The position numbers and the translations under genes were made by a program. Below, one piece after another: positions 1 to 7,607 of a stretch of DNA of 37,929 nt. The notes below the pieces were generated by a model. It was given only the letters and a program-made list of their open reading frames with translations, made no database searches and was not told the origin of the DNA. Position 1 is the first letter of the stretch, and the number at the start of each line of letters is the position of its first letter. The stretch is from an uncultured Lentisphaerota bacterium (GTDB taxonomy: Bacteria; Verrucomicrobiota; Kiritimatiellia; RFP12; UBA1067). The stretch is from positions 1 to 37,929 of the forward strand of contig ONVK01000025.1 in NCBI GenBank assembly GCA_900321255.1, given 5' to 3'.

Positions 1-1
1 C

Positions 2-1126
2 GAGAAGGGCGTGATGAACACCCTCCTCGACGAGATGAAGCTCCCGGCGGTCTGGATTTCCAACGCCCCCGCCTCGGCGATGGACGAGTCCGTGCGCCGG
101 CGCTTCGACTACTCCATCTGCTTCGAGCGCCTGAACGGCGCGCAGCGCGCGGCGATCTGGCGCAACCAGGTCGCGAAGCACGGGCTCGGCGACCTCATCC
201 CCGAGGAGAAAATCGCCGAGTACTCCGCGAAGTACGAGACGAGCGCGGGCGGAATCTCCACCGTGCTCGCGAACGTGAAGCGCATGGCTCCCGCCGCCGA
301 CAAGGTGGACGAACTCGTCGCGACGCTCATGAAGCCGCACTGCAGGCTCATGGGCGTGAAGGACTCGAACCGCTTCCTCCCCGCGAAGGACTACTCGCTC
401 GAGGGGCTGAACATCAAAGGGAAGGTCAAGCTCGAGAAGGTCGTGAAGGCCGCGCGCAACTACCTCGACACGGCCTTCGGCGAGGCGTCGGTCGACAGGC
501 CGCGCATGAACGTCCTCCTCTTCGGACCTCCCGGAACCGGCAAGACCGAGTTCGTCAAGTACCTCGGCAGGGAACTCGACCGCAAGGTCATGGTGGTGAA
601 GGGGAGCGACCTCCTCTCCAAGTGGGTCGGCGAGAGCGAGCAGAATATCGCGAAGGCCTTCCGCCGCGCCGAGGCGGAGCACGCCATCCTGTTCTTCGAC
701 GAGGTCGACGGACTTCTCCACGACCGCGCGAACGCGCGCCAGAGCTGGCAGGTGACTCAGGTGAACGAGCTCCTCCAGCAGATGGAGAACTTCGACGGCA
801 TCATGATTGCCGCGACGAACTTCTCGAAGAACCTCGACCCGGCGACGATGCGCCGCTTCACGTTCAAGCTGGAGTTCGGCTACCTCGACGAGACCGGCTC
901 ACGCGCCTTCTTCGAGCGCATGTTCGGCACGAAGCTTACCGAGGCCGAGGCCGCCGAGCTCAAGGAGCTCCGCAACCTCGCGCCAGGAGACTTCCGCACC
1001 GTGCGCCAGGAACTCTTCTATCTTGGCGAGGAGGCGACGAACGCCGACCGCCTCGCGGCGCTGAAGGAGGAGTGCGCGGTCAAGAAGGACGGCGAGCGCA
1101 GCCATCCCATCGGCTTCGCCGCATAA
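2..1126 (+). CDS. Tandem AAA+ ATPase (CDC48-like), 5' end missing
   Basis: The reading frame is open to the left edge (from base 2), so the true start lies outside. Counting from the GTG at 11, residues 1-50 are the tail of a first AAA domain (sensor-1-like WISNAP, then the arginine-finger-like VRRRFDY). A helical lid follows, then a complete second AAA domain with Walker A GPPGTGKT (172-179), Walker B FFDEVD (DE at 230-231), a sensor-1 ATN and a second RRF arginine finger. This two-AAA arrangement is that of CDC48/VAT-type protein-remodelling ATPases, which act as ring-shaped unfoldases; the bacterial substrate cannot be read from the sequence. The protein ends in a short charged tail. Two GC-rich hairpins follow the stop. 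Family assignment is firm, cellular role unknown. Confidence 0.85.
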   Translation, partial: EKGVMNTLLDEMKLPAVWISNAPASAMDESVRRRFDYSICFERLNGAQRAAIWRNQVAKHGLGDLIPEEKIAEYSAKYETSAGGISTVLANVKRMAPAADKVDELVATLMKPHCRLMGVKDSNRFLPAKDYSLEGLNIKGKVKLEKVVKAARNYLDTAFGEASVDRPRMNVLLFGPPGTGKTEFVKYLGRELDRKVMVVKGSDLLSKWVGESEQNIAKAFRRAEAEHAILFFDEVDGLLHDRANARQSWQVTQVNELLQQMENFDGIMIAATNFSKNLDPATMRRFTFKLEFGYLDETGSRAFFERMFGTKLTEAEAAELKELRNLAPGDFRTVRQELFYLGEEATNADRLAALKEECAVKKDGERSHPIGFAA

Positions 1127-1140
1127 GCGGAGGAGCCGAC

Positions 1141-1187
1141 GGCGGCGGGGGATCCCGCCGCCCAACCGACGCGGCGCATTCGCCGCG
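1141..1187 (+). terminator. Two tandem GC hairpins after the AAA+ gene
   Basis: A perfect 9-bp stem (1141-1149 with 1154-1162, loop GGAT) is followed at once by a 7-bp stem (1170-1176 with 1181-1187, loop CATT). They sit 15 nt after the AAA+ stop. Neither is followed by a T-run, so this is a Rho-independent terminator only in a weak sense; it could also be an mRNA-stabilising 3' structure. Confidence 0.4.
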
Positions 1188-1231
1188 CAACCGAAAACAC
1201 GAGAACAGGAGATTAAAAAGGAAAACAGATA

Positions 1232-1975
1232 ATGAAATACGCGATAATATCGGACATACATGCGAATCCGCCGGCACTCGAGAGGGTGCTGGCGGACGCC
1301 GAGCGCTGCGGCGCGGAGAAGGTGGTCTGCGCAGGTGACGTCGTGGGCTACGGCCCCGACCCCGCGGGCGCGATACGCATCCTGCGCGAGCGCGGGATAC
1401 CAACCGTGAGGGGGAACCATGACGCGGCCGTGGCGGGCTGGCGCGACACGGACGGCATGATTGGGGCTGCAAGGGAAGGTACGGAACGGCACCACCGTGA
1501 GCTAGGACAAGAAGACCTCGATTGGCTGCGCGCGCTACCGGCCGTGTACGAGGGCGACGGTTTCGCGGTCGCGCACGCGAACTTCGCCGCTCCCCTCGGC
1601 ATGGACTACATCCACGACAGATTCGAAGCGCGCGATTCAATGACGTGCCGCGATGAACGGATGCTGTTCGTCGGACACACCCATGTCCCGGCGGTCTTTA
1701 CGCTCGGATTCTTCTCCGACCCGTACTTCCCCGACTGCAGCCGCGAGGAGGACGAACGCGACTTCCGCATGAAGGAGGGATGTCAGTATCTCGTGAACGT
1801 GGGGACGATCGGCTATCCGCGGGTGAGGCCGTATTCCAACTACGTCCTCTTCGATCCGGAGAGCGGCGAGGTGCGCTTCCGCGAGGTCGACTTCGACTTC
1901 AGGGGCTACGCGGACGCGATGAAGGCGAAGTCGATTCCCGTTCCGCCCTGGGTGGAGGAGCGCATCTACTTCTGA
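1232..1975 (+). CDS. Calcineurin-like metallophosphoesterase
   Basis: The 247-residue protein carries the full dinuclear-metal phosphoesterase signature: SDIHAN (D8, H10), GDVVGYGP (GD at 35-36), GNHD (61-64), a lone histidine at 115 and GHTH (148-151). The VGTIGYPR stretch near residues 190-199 is usual in the Metallophos_2 / YfcE-MJ0936 branch, whose members hydrolyse phosphodiesters or nucleotides in the cytoplasm. The start is supported by an AAAAAGGAAAA purine-rich ribosome site at about 1215-1225. It appears to be a single-gene unit between the hairpins after the AAA+ gene and the promoter at 2061. The substrate is not predictable. Confidence 0.88.
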   Translation: MKYAIISDIHANPPALERVLADAERCGAEKVVCAGDVVGYGPDPAGAIRILRERGIPTVRGNHDAAVAGWRDTDGMIGAAREGTERHHRELGQEDLDWLRALPAVYEGDGFAVAHANFAAPLGMDYIHDRFEARDSMTCRDERMLFVGHTHVPAVFTLGFFSDPYFPDCSREEDERDFRMKEGCQYLVNVGTIGYPRVRPYSNYVLFDPESGEVRFREVDFDFRGYADAMKAKSIPVPPWVEERIYF

Positions 1976-2060
1976 GAAGGGAACTACTGCCGTCGGCTGG
2001 CGTTCGCCGCCGAGGATGGAGGCGATTGACGGGAGCGTCGCGCGTTCGCGCGGTTCACTC

Positions 2061-2090
2061 TTGACGCCGCAGGAGATGGCGTGGTAGAAT
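2061..2090 (+). promoter_or_regulatory. Promoter for the LRR_5 gene (TTGACG - TGGTAGAAT)
   Basis: The -35 TTGACG (2061-2066) and extended -10 TGGTAGAAT (2082-2090) are separated by 18 bp between hexamers. It is one of the few promoters here with a good -35. The ATG at 2089 overlaps the -10 box and so cannot be the translation start. Confidence 0.7.
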
Positions 2091-2127
2091 GTCTAAGGAA
2101 AACTTGAAGAGGGGGATAATCCAGCCC

Positions 2128-3309
2128 ATGAGAAATGTATTTGCGAAAACGCTTGCGCTGCTGCCGCTTGCGGCGGCGGCCATGACGTATCCGCCGTACG
2201 AGATCTACACGGGTACGACGTCGGGTAGCCCTCAGCTCAACTATACGAAGGTCTGCGATCCTGGACGTACTGGCGAGGCCAGCGCGAGCTATGTGATGAT
2301 GGGCTCGCACTACCCGGCGCGTCCCGCCCTGGTGAACACGGCGTACGAGGGGAAAGTCACAATTCCGGCGTATATCGGCGGACTGCCCGTCCGGAGAATC
2401 AATGACGCAGCCTTCATTGCGTGCCAGAAGATCACGGACGTGGAGATACCCGCGACCGTCCGCGAAATCGGGGCGCGTGCGTTTTCCGACTGCTGGAATC
2501 TTACGAACGTCACCTTCGCCGCCGGATCGGGACTCGCGACGATAGGCGACGGCGCATTCACGAACTGCATCAGCCTTGCGTCGATCAAGTTCCCGAAGAC
2601 GCTGTCGCGGCTGGGCGCGGGATGCTTCCAGGGATGTGCCCAGCTTACGGACGTGCACTTCCTCGGCAACGCGCCGCGGCTTGTCGTCCCCGAGGTGACC
2701 GATAAGTCGGTGCTCGGCGAGATGATATTCCGCAACTACGGATACTACGAACGGTTCAAGGTGCACATCAACAAAAACACATACGGCTGGATATCGCCCT
2801 ACGAAAAGGGCGTGCCCGAGAAGTGGCCTGTCGATTTCGGATACATGCAGGCGCACGAGACGGTTGCGGAAGACGGCGATGAAGCTCCGGCGGAAGCTAC
2901 GGGATTCGTCGTCGTGATCACCGAGATCGCAGGAGGGTCCACGGCGGTGCCGGACTCCTGGCCGTCTCGCTTCCCGTCGTACACGGCCAGGTTCGGCAGC
3001 GACTTTGCCGCCTCTCTCACGAAGCCGACGGGAAAGAAGGACGCCGCTGGTAACGCCCTGCAGGTGTGGCAGGACTACGTTGCGGGAACAGACCCGACGG
3101 ACGTGAACGACGTGTTCCGCGCGACGATCGACATGAGCGGCGGCACGCCCGTCGTCTCCTGGACGCCGGTGCTGCCTGCGGCGGAGGCCGCAAAGCGCAC
3201 ATACACGATTTTCGGGCGCAAGTCTCTGCTATCTGGCGACTGGACGGCAGTCCCGTCCGGACAGGAGGCAGACTACAATTTCTTCAAGGTGCGTGTGTCG
3301 ATGAAGTGA
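2128..3309 (+). CDS. Secreted BspA-type leucine-rich repeat (LRR_5) protein
   Basis: Starting at the ATG at 2128 gives a clean signal peptide (about residues 1-21, RN then a Leu/Ala-rich core); the in-frame ATG at 2089 lies in the promoter -10 box. GAGGGGG upstream (ending about 12 nt before the ATG) is the likely ribosome site. Residues about 85-181 hold four LRR_5/BspA-type repeats of the form xxIGxxAFxxCxxLxxVxxP, typical of exported adhesin-like proteins. A linker leads to a C-terminal module (about 312-393) containing VWQDYVAGTDPTDVNDVF, then PVVSWTP, RTYTIFG and NFFKVRV segments. I recall similar C-terminal modules in many exported proteins of Kiritimatiellota-like genomes. Probably a surface or extracellular protein; ligand unknown. 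Confidence 0.82.
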   Translation: MRNVFAKTLALLPLAAAAMTYPPYEIYTGTTSGSPQLNYTKVCDPGRTGEASASYVMMGSHYPARPALVNTAYEGKVTIPAYIGGLPVRRINDAAFIACQKITDVEIPATVREIGARAFSDCWNLTNVTFAAGSGLATIGDGAFTNCISLASIKFPKTLSRLGAGCFQGCAQLTDVHFLGNAPRLVVPEVTDKSVLGEMIFRNYGYYERFKVHINKNTYGWISPYEKGVPEKWPVDFGYMQAHETVAEDGDEAPAEATGFVVVITEIAGGSTAVPDSWPSRFPSYTARFGSDFAASLTKPTGKKDAAGNALQVWQDYVAGTDPTDVNDVFRATIDMSGGTPVVSWTPVLPAAEAAKRTYTIFGRKSLLSGDWTAVPSGQEADYNFFKVRVSMK

Positions 3310-3345
3310 CGCGGGCTCTTCAATGATTTGCAAAAGAGCTTCGTT

Positions 3346-3378
3346 CGTTAACAATCCGTTAACATTCGTTTTGTACAA
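3346..3378 (+). promoter_or_regulatory. Paired CGTTAACA sites and a TTGTACAA palindrome
   Basis: CGTTAACA occurs at 3346-3353 and again at 3357-3364, an 11-bp (one helical turn) spacing, each containing the palindrome GTTAAC. TTGTACAA (3371-3378) follows. The group lies 35-70 bp upstream of the -10 box of the ABC operon, where an operator would be expected. No regulator is identified. Confidence 0.3.
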
Positions 3379-3412
3379 TAATCGCAACAACGGACGGCGT
3401 ATGCCCGGGTTG

Positions 3413-3421
3413 TGGTATAAT
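3413..3421 (+). promoter_or_regulatory. Extended -10 promoter of the Gld-type ABC operon
   Basis: A perfect TGGTATAAT box with no convincing -35. The predicted RNA start near 3428 gives a leader of roughly 27 nt to the ATG at 3455, which has an AGGAAAG ribosome site at about 3444-3450. Confidence 0.72.
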
Positions 3422-3454
3422 ATACGGACTTCAATATGAAAGACAGGAAAGAAT

Positions 3455-4174
3455 ATGCTTGAAGTAAAGAACCTTGAGAAGCACTTCGGCGATTTCGTCG
3501 CGGTGAAGGGCGTTTCCTTCTCCGTCAAGGCGGGCGAAGTGCTTGGCTTCCTCGGGCCCAACGGCGCGGGAAAATCTACGACAATGAGGATGATCACGGG
3601 ATTCCTCCCGCCCACATCCGGAACAGCGGTCATCGACGGCCATGACATCACGTCCGACCCAATCGCCGCCAAGCGCGCGCTCGGGTACCTGCCGGAGTCC
3701 GCGCCGAGCTACCGCGCGATGACTGTGCGCGACTACCTCGCGTTCGTCGCGTCCGTCAGGAGCGACGCGTGCCCCGACGTCAAGAAGGCCGTTGACGAGG
3801 TCATCGTCAAGGCAAAGCTCGAGAAGGTCGCCGGCCAGACGATCGAGACGCTCTCCAAGGGCTACCGCCAGCGCACCGCCTTCGCCGCCGCGATCATCCA
3901 CGACCCGAAGGTGCTCATCATGGACGAGCCGACCGACGGCCTCGACCCGAACCAGAAGTTCACCGTCCGCGAGATGATCAAGTCGATGGCGAAGGAAGGC
4001 AAGGCCATCATCATCTCGACGCACATTCTCGAGGAAGTCGACGCGGTCTGCTCGAAGGTCGTCGTCATTGCCGACGGAGAGAAGAAGTTCGACGGAACTC
4101 CCGCCGAGCTGAAGGCGAAAGACCCGAGCGGAAAGCTTGACGTCGTGTTCCGCAACCTCACGATGAAGCAGTAA
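3455..4174 (+). CDS. ABC transporter ATPase, GldA-like
   Basis: The 239-residue nucleotide-binding subunit has Walker A GPNGAGKST (34-42), a Q-loop-position segment GYLPES (77-82), signature LSKGYRQR (133-140), Walker B VLIMDEP (153-159), D-loop GLDP and the H-loop histidine at 190. The LSKGY form in place of LSGGQ is usual for the GldA/ABC-2 export group. It should power the membrane subunit encoded 17 nt downstream. In Bacteroidetes GldA-GldF-GldG is linked to gliding; outside that group these cassettes are widespread and their cargo is generally unknown, so motility is not implied here. Confidence 0.9.
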   Translation: MLEVKNLEKHFGDFVAVKGVSFSVKAGEVLGFLGPNGAGKSTTMRMITGFLPPTSGTAVIDGHDITSDPIAAKRALGYLPESAPSYRAMTVRDYLAFVASVRSDACPDVKKAVDEVIVKAKLEKVAGQTIETLSKGYRQRTAFAAAIIHDPKVLIMDEPTDGLDPNQKFTVREMIKSMAKEGKAIIISTHILEEVDAVCSKVVVIADGEKKFDGTPAELKAKDPSGKLDVVFRNLTMKQ

Positions 4175-4191
4175 GAAAGGGAGGCGGAAAG

Positions 4192-4461
4192 ATGAAAAAC
4201 ATAAAGGCTGTATTCAGGCGCGAGTTCAAGGCGTATTTCGATTCGCCCGTCGCGTACGTGTTCCTGACGACGTTCCTCGTGCTCGCCGGATTCCTCACCT
4301 TCGGCGTCGCGATGTTCTTCGAGCGCCGCCAGGCGGACCTCACGCCGTTCTTCTTCTGGCATCCGTGGGGCTGCTGCTCACGCTGCCTGTCACGATCACC
4401 GAAGTCCTCGTCGGCAAGTTCCTCGCCGCGTGGAGCTTCGTCGGCATCGGCCTCGCGCTGA
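4192..4461 (+). pseudogene. 5' fragment of the GldF-GldG fusion (ABC-2 permease N-terminus)
   Basis: Residues 1-58 are a normal GldF-type ABC-2 permease start (FRREFKAYFDSPVAYVF, a first membrane helix, then DLTPFFFWHPW). After HPW the family normally continues with a second helix and a conserved MRxxxEExxxGTxE-like loop of about 24 residues before LLLTLPV. Here only two bases separate the HPW codons from the LLLTLP codons, which lie in a different frame. The last about 32 codons of this frame (after roughly 4365) are therefore out-of-frame and the coding sequence resumes in the frame of the next entry. The pattern fits a deletion of about 70 nt. The ATG follows a GGGAGGCGGAAAG ribosome site. 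Confidence 0.72.
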
Positions 4462-6701
4462 CGTTCCCGGTCGCTCTCACGGCAGGCTACCTCGGCTCGC
4501 CCGACTGGGGCGCCGTGTTCTGCGGCTACCTCGGCTCGCTGCTCCTCTCCGGCGCGGCAGTCGCGATCGGCGTGTTCGCGTCCACTCTGTCGCGCTCGTC
4601 CGTCGTCGGCTTCGTCGTGTCGCTCGCGCTCGTGTTCCTGCTTCTGATCATCGGCTTCGACCCGGTGATCGGCGCGGTCGCCGCGTGGGGCGTCCCGACC
4701 GCGATAACCGATTCCGTCGCGTCCTGCTCGCTCCTCTCGCACTTCGAGTCGATGCGCAAGGGCGTCGTCGATTTCGCGGACATCGGCTACTACTTCGCGA
4801 TGATGGTGTTCATGCTCGCGGCGGCGAAGACCGTGACGGACGGACGCCGCGGCGCGTCGAAGGGCGTCGTCGGACTCGTCCTCCTCGGCGCGATCGCCGC
4901 GTCGTCTGTCGTGATCCTCGCGAACCTTCCGCTCCGCTGCGACATGACGGCCGAGAACCTCTACACGCTCTCGAAGGGCTCCAAGGCCGTCCTCGGACAG
5001 CTCACCGAGGACGTGACGCTCAAGTACTACGTCAGCTCCTCGTCTGCCGAGATGCCGATGGCGCTCAAGACATATGCGCAGCAGGTGGGCAACCTCCTCA
5101 AGGAGTACGAGCGCGCCGGCGGCGGAAGGCTCGTCGTCGAGGAGTACGACCCGAAGCCCGATTCCGATGCGGAGGAATGGGCGCAGCGCTACGGCGTCGA
5201 GCCGCAGACGGGCGGGAATCCCTTCGGACAGGGCATCTACTTCGGCGTCGTCGCGGTATGCGGTGACCGCGAGGAGACGTTGGGCGTCCTCTCGCCCCGC
5301 ACCGAGTCGACGCTCGAGTACGACCTGACGCGCCTCGTAACGCGCGTCGCGTGGCCGGAGAGGCCGGTCGTCGGCGTTATGACCTCGCTCCCCGACGTCC
5401 TCGGCGGGCAGATGAACCCGATGATGATGCAGATGGGGCAGCGTCCGCCGCAGGGCTGGGCCGCGTTCAGCGAGCTCGCGAAGGACTACGACGTCCGCAC
5501 TGTCGAGCCGGACGCCGAGAAGATCGACGATGACGTCAAGACGCTCGTCATGGTCCATGCGAAGAACCTCTCCGACAAGACGCTCTATGCAATCGACCAG
5601 TTCGTCCTGCGCGGCGGAAAGCTCGTCGCGTGCGTAGACCCGTTCTCGATCAAGGACATGCAGAGCTCGCGCTCGCAGCAGAATCCGATGATGGGGCAGA
5701 TGGGCGGTGACGGACCCTCCACGCTCGGCAAGCTCTTCGACGCGTGGGGCGTCAAGTTCGAGGAGGGGAAGATCTCCTGCGACCTCGAGGCGGCGACGAA
5801 GCTCAACAACGGACAGGGCGGCGTCGAGTCCAACCCCGCGTTCCTCTCGCTCGGAACAGCCAACATGGACAAGGGCGACCTGATCGTCTCCGACCTCACG
5901 AACGTCATGTTCCCGTTCGCCGGCGCGTTCACGTTCGAGAAGAAGGACATGGACATCTCCTTCGAGCCCGTCATCACTACGTCTAAGGACAACTCCTGCT
6001 CGACGGACAAGATGGCGATGCAGTACGGCGGAATGAAGGACATGGTTCCAGACGGGAAGGAGCGCATCCTCGCCGCGCGACTCTCCGGCACGTTCAAGAC
6101 CGCGTTCCCGAAGGGTCCGGACGGGACGAACGACGTCTCGAAGGCGCTCGCGGAGGGCAAGGGCAACGTCCTTCTCTTCGCCGACAGCGACTTCCTCGCG
6201 GACGACTTCTGCGTCCGCATGATGAGGACTCCGTTCGGCTCGATTCCGCAGCTCATCAACGAGAACCTCACGCTCTTCTCTAACGCTATGGAGCAGTTCG
6301 CCGGGCGCGAGGAGCTCATCGGCGTCCGCTCGCGCGGCGCGTCGGACCGTCCGTTCACCGTCGTGAACGAGCTTGAGGCCGAGGCGACGAAGAAGTGGCA
6401 GGCGCGCGAAGCCGCGTTCCAGGAAGAGCTCCAGCAGACGCAGCAGCGCCTCTCCGCGCTCCAGAAGGAGAAGAAGGGCGGCGAGCGCTTCATCCTCTCG
6501 AAGGAGCAGCAGGACGAGATCGTCAAGCTCCGCAAGAGCCAGGCCGAGACCCGCAAGCAGCTCAAAAACGTCCGCAAGGAGCTTACGGCCGACATAGACT
6601 CGCTGGGCCTTCGCCTGAAGATCATCAACATCGCGCTCGTGCCGGTGCTGGTGGTGCTGTTCGGGCTTCTGCGCGGATATCTGCGCAGGAAGCGCGCGTA
6701 A
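4365..6701 (+). CDS. GldF (C-terminal part) - GldG fusion, ABC-associated membrane protein
   Basis: The 778-residue frame opens at LLLTLPVTITEVLVGKF, the middle of an ABC-2 permease, and carries several hydrophobic helices (about residues 1-190). It continues without a stop into a GldG/ABC_transp_aux region (LYTLSKGSKAVLGQL, LEYDLTRLV) predicted to sit outside the membrane. Met-rich loops (MNPMMMQMGQ near residue 350, NPMMGQMGG later) interrupt that domain. A coiled coil (about 665-745) and one terminal helix (about 752-772) finish it. GldF and GldG are often separate genes; a fused form is known in several phyla. The natural start is at 4192, so this is the downstream part of a broken or misassembled gene; the internal ATG may be used but would lack the first helices. 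Confidence 0.8.
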   Translation: MGLLLTLPVTITEVLVGKFLAAWSFVGIGLALTFPVALTAGYLGSPDWGAVFCGYLGSLLLSGAAVAIGVFASTLSRSSVVGFVVSLALVFLLLIIGFDPVIGAVAAWGVPTAITDSVASCSLLSHFESMRKGVVDFADIGYYFAMMVFMLAAAKTVTDGRRGASKGVVGLVLLGAIAASSVVILANLPLRCDMTAENLYTLSKGSKAVLGQLTEDVTLKYYVSSSSAEMPMALKTYAQQVGNLLKEYERAGGGRLVVEEYDPKPDSDAEEWAQRYGVEPQTGGNPFGQGIYFGVVAVCGDREETLGVLSPRTESTLEYDLTRLVTRVAWPERPVVGVMTSLPDVLGGQMNPMMMQMGQRPPQGWAAFSELAKDYDVRTVEPDAEKIDDDVKTLVMVHAKNLSDKTLYAIDQFVLRGGKLVACVDPFSIKDMQSSRSQQNPMMGQMGGDGPSTLGKLFDAWGVKFEEGKISCDLEAATKLNNGQGGVESNPAFLSLGTANMDKGDLIVSDLTNVMFPFAGAFTFEKKDMDISFEPVITTSKDNSCSTDKMAMQYGGMKDMVPDGKERILAARLSGTFKTAFPKGPDGTNDVSKALAEGKGNVLLFADSDFLADDFCVRMMRTPFGSIPQLINENLTLFSNAMEQFAGREELIGVRSRGASDRPFTVVNELEAEATKKWQAREAAFQEELQQTQQRLSALQKEKKGGERFILSKEQQDEIVKLRKSQAETRKQLKNVRKELTADIDSLGLRLKIINIALVPVLVVLFGLLRGYLRRKRA

Positions 6702-6733
6702 GGATTGTCGAAAAAAGGGAAAGGATTTTTGAA

Positions 6734-7600
6734 ATGACTACCAAGCAACTTGCAATCCTCCTTGGCGCGGCCGCCGTTCTCGGCGGCGCTGCGCTGTGCC
6801 TCTCATCCGGCTCGAAGCCCTCGGGCGCGAAGCTCAACGGAAAGGCCATCTTCCCGAAGCTCGACATCTCGCAGGTCGCACGCGTCGAGCTCGGCGACAA
6901 GCTGAAGCTCGCGTCGGGCGAGAAGGGGTGGACGGTCGAGACGTACCACAACTATCCGGCGGACCACGCGAAGCTCACCGAGAACCTCCTTAAGCTCACG
7001 GAGCTCAAGGTCGGCCAGGTCTCGCGCGGCAAGAAGATCGAGAACGCCGACATCCTGACGCTCAAGGACGCCTCCGGCAAGGAGGTCGCGACCCTCCCGC
7101 TCGGCGAGAAGCACGCCAAGTGGGGCCATGGGCGCTACGCGACGTTCGAGGGCGAGACCGTGCTCGTATCCGATTCGCTCGACGCGTTCGGCACCGACGG
7201 CAAGTCTTGGGTCGAGACGAAGATCGTCGACACGCCGTGGATCTCGTTCAACGACATCGCGGAAGGGGTCTCCGAAGAGGACCTCGGCTTCGCGACAGGC
7301 GTCGTCGCGAAGGTTACGATCGCCGGCGACACGAACCGCGTCGCCACGATCGGCAACAAGGTGAAGGACGGCAACGACCGCTACTTCAAGCTCGACAACT
7401 CCGACTGGGTCTACATCGTCCCCGAGTATTCCGTCGACAAACTTCTTCCGAAGCCTCCGCCCGAGGAGAAGAAGGAAGAGGTAAAGGAAGAGCCGAAGGA
7501 AGAGCCGAAGCCGGCGCAGGAAGAGGCAAAGTCCGAGGAGCCCGCGAAGGAAGAGCCGAAGGTCGAGGAGCCCAAGGCCGCGGATTCAAAGGCGGAATAA
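6734..7600 (+). CDS. DUF4340 protein with E/K/P-rich tail, GldG partner
   Basis: The ATG at 6734 has an AAAGGA site 9 nt upstream and yields 288 residues beginning with a single N-terminal membrane anchor (TTKQLAILLGAAAVLGGAAL, residues 2-21). The body (WTVETYHNYPADHAKLTENL, later GRYATFEG and a WVETKIVD segment) matches the DUF4340 family, which regularly follows gldG genes and is thought to be a periplasmic partner of the ABC unit. Residues about 243-288 are a low-complexity run of Glu, Lys and Pro (EEPKEEPK-like repeats), probably a flexible tail. It is the last gene of the 3455-7600 operon, ending 7 bp before the convergent hrpA stop. Confidence 0.82.
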   Translation: MTTKQLAILLGAAAVLGGAALCLSSGSKPSGAKLNGKAIFPKLDISQVARVELGDKLKLASGEKGWTVETYHNYPADHAKLTENLLKLTELKVGQVSRGKKIENADILTLKDASGKEVATLPLGEKHAKWGHGRYATFEGETVLVSDSLDAFGTDGKSWVETKIVDTPWISFNDIAEGVSEEDLGFATGVVAKVTIAGDTNRVATIGNKVKDGNDRYFKLDNSDWVYIVPEYSVDKLLPKPPPEEKKEEVKEEPKEEPKPAQEEAKSEEPAKEEPKVEEPKAADSKAE

Positions 7601-7607
7601 AGCACAC

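Noticed and set aside
2089..2127. Upstream ATG at 2089 as the start of the LRR_5 protein
   Set aside because: It overlaps the -10 box of the promoter; the ATG at 2128 begins a proper signal peptide.
4365..4461. Programmed frameshifting in the GldF-GldG gene
   Set aside because: About 24 conserved residues are missing as well; slipping by one base would not restore them, and no slippery site or pseudoknot is evident.
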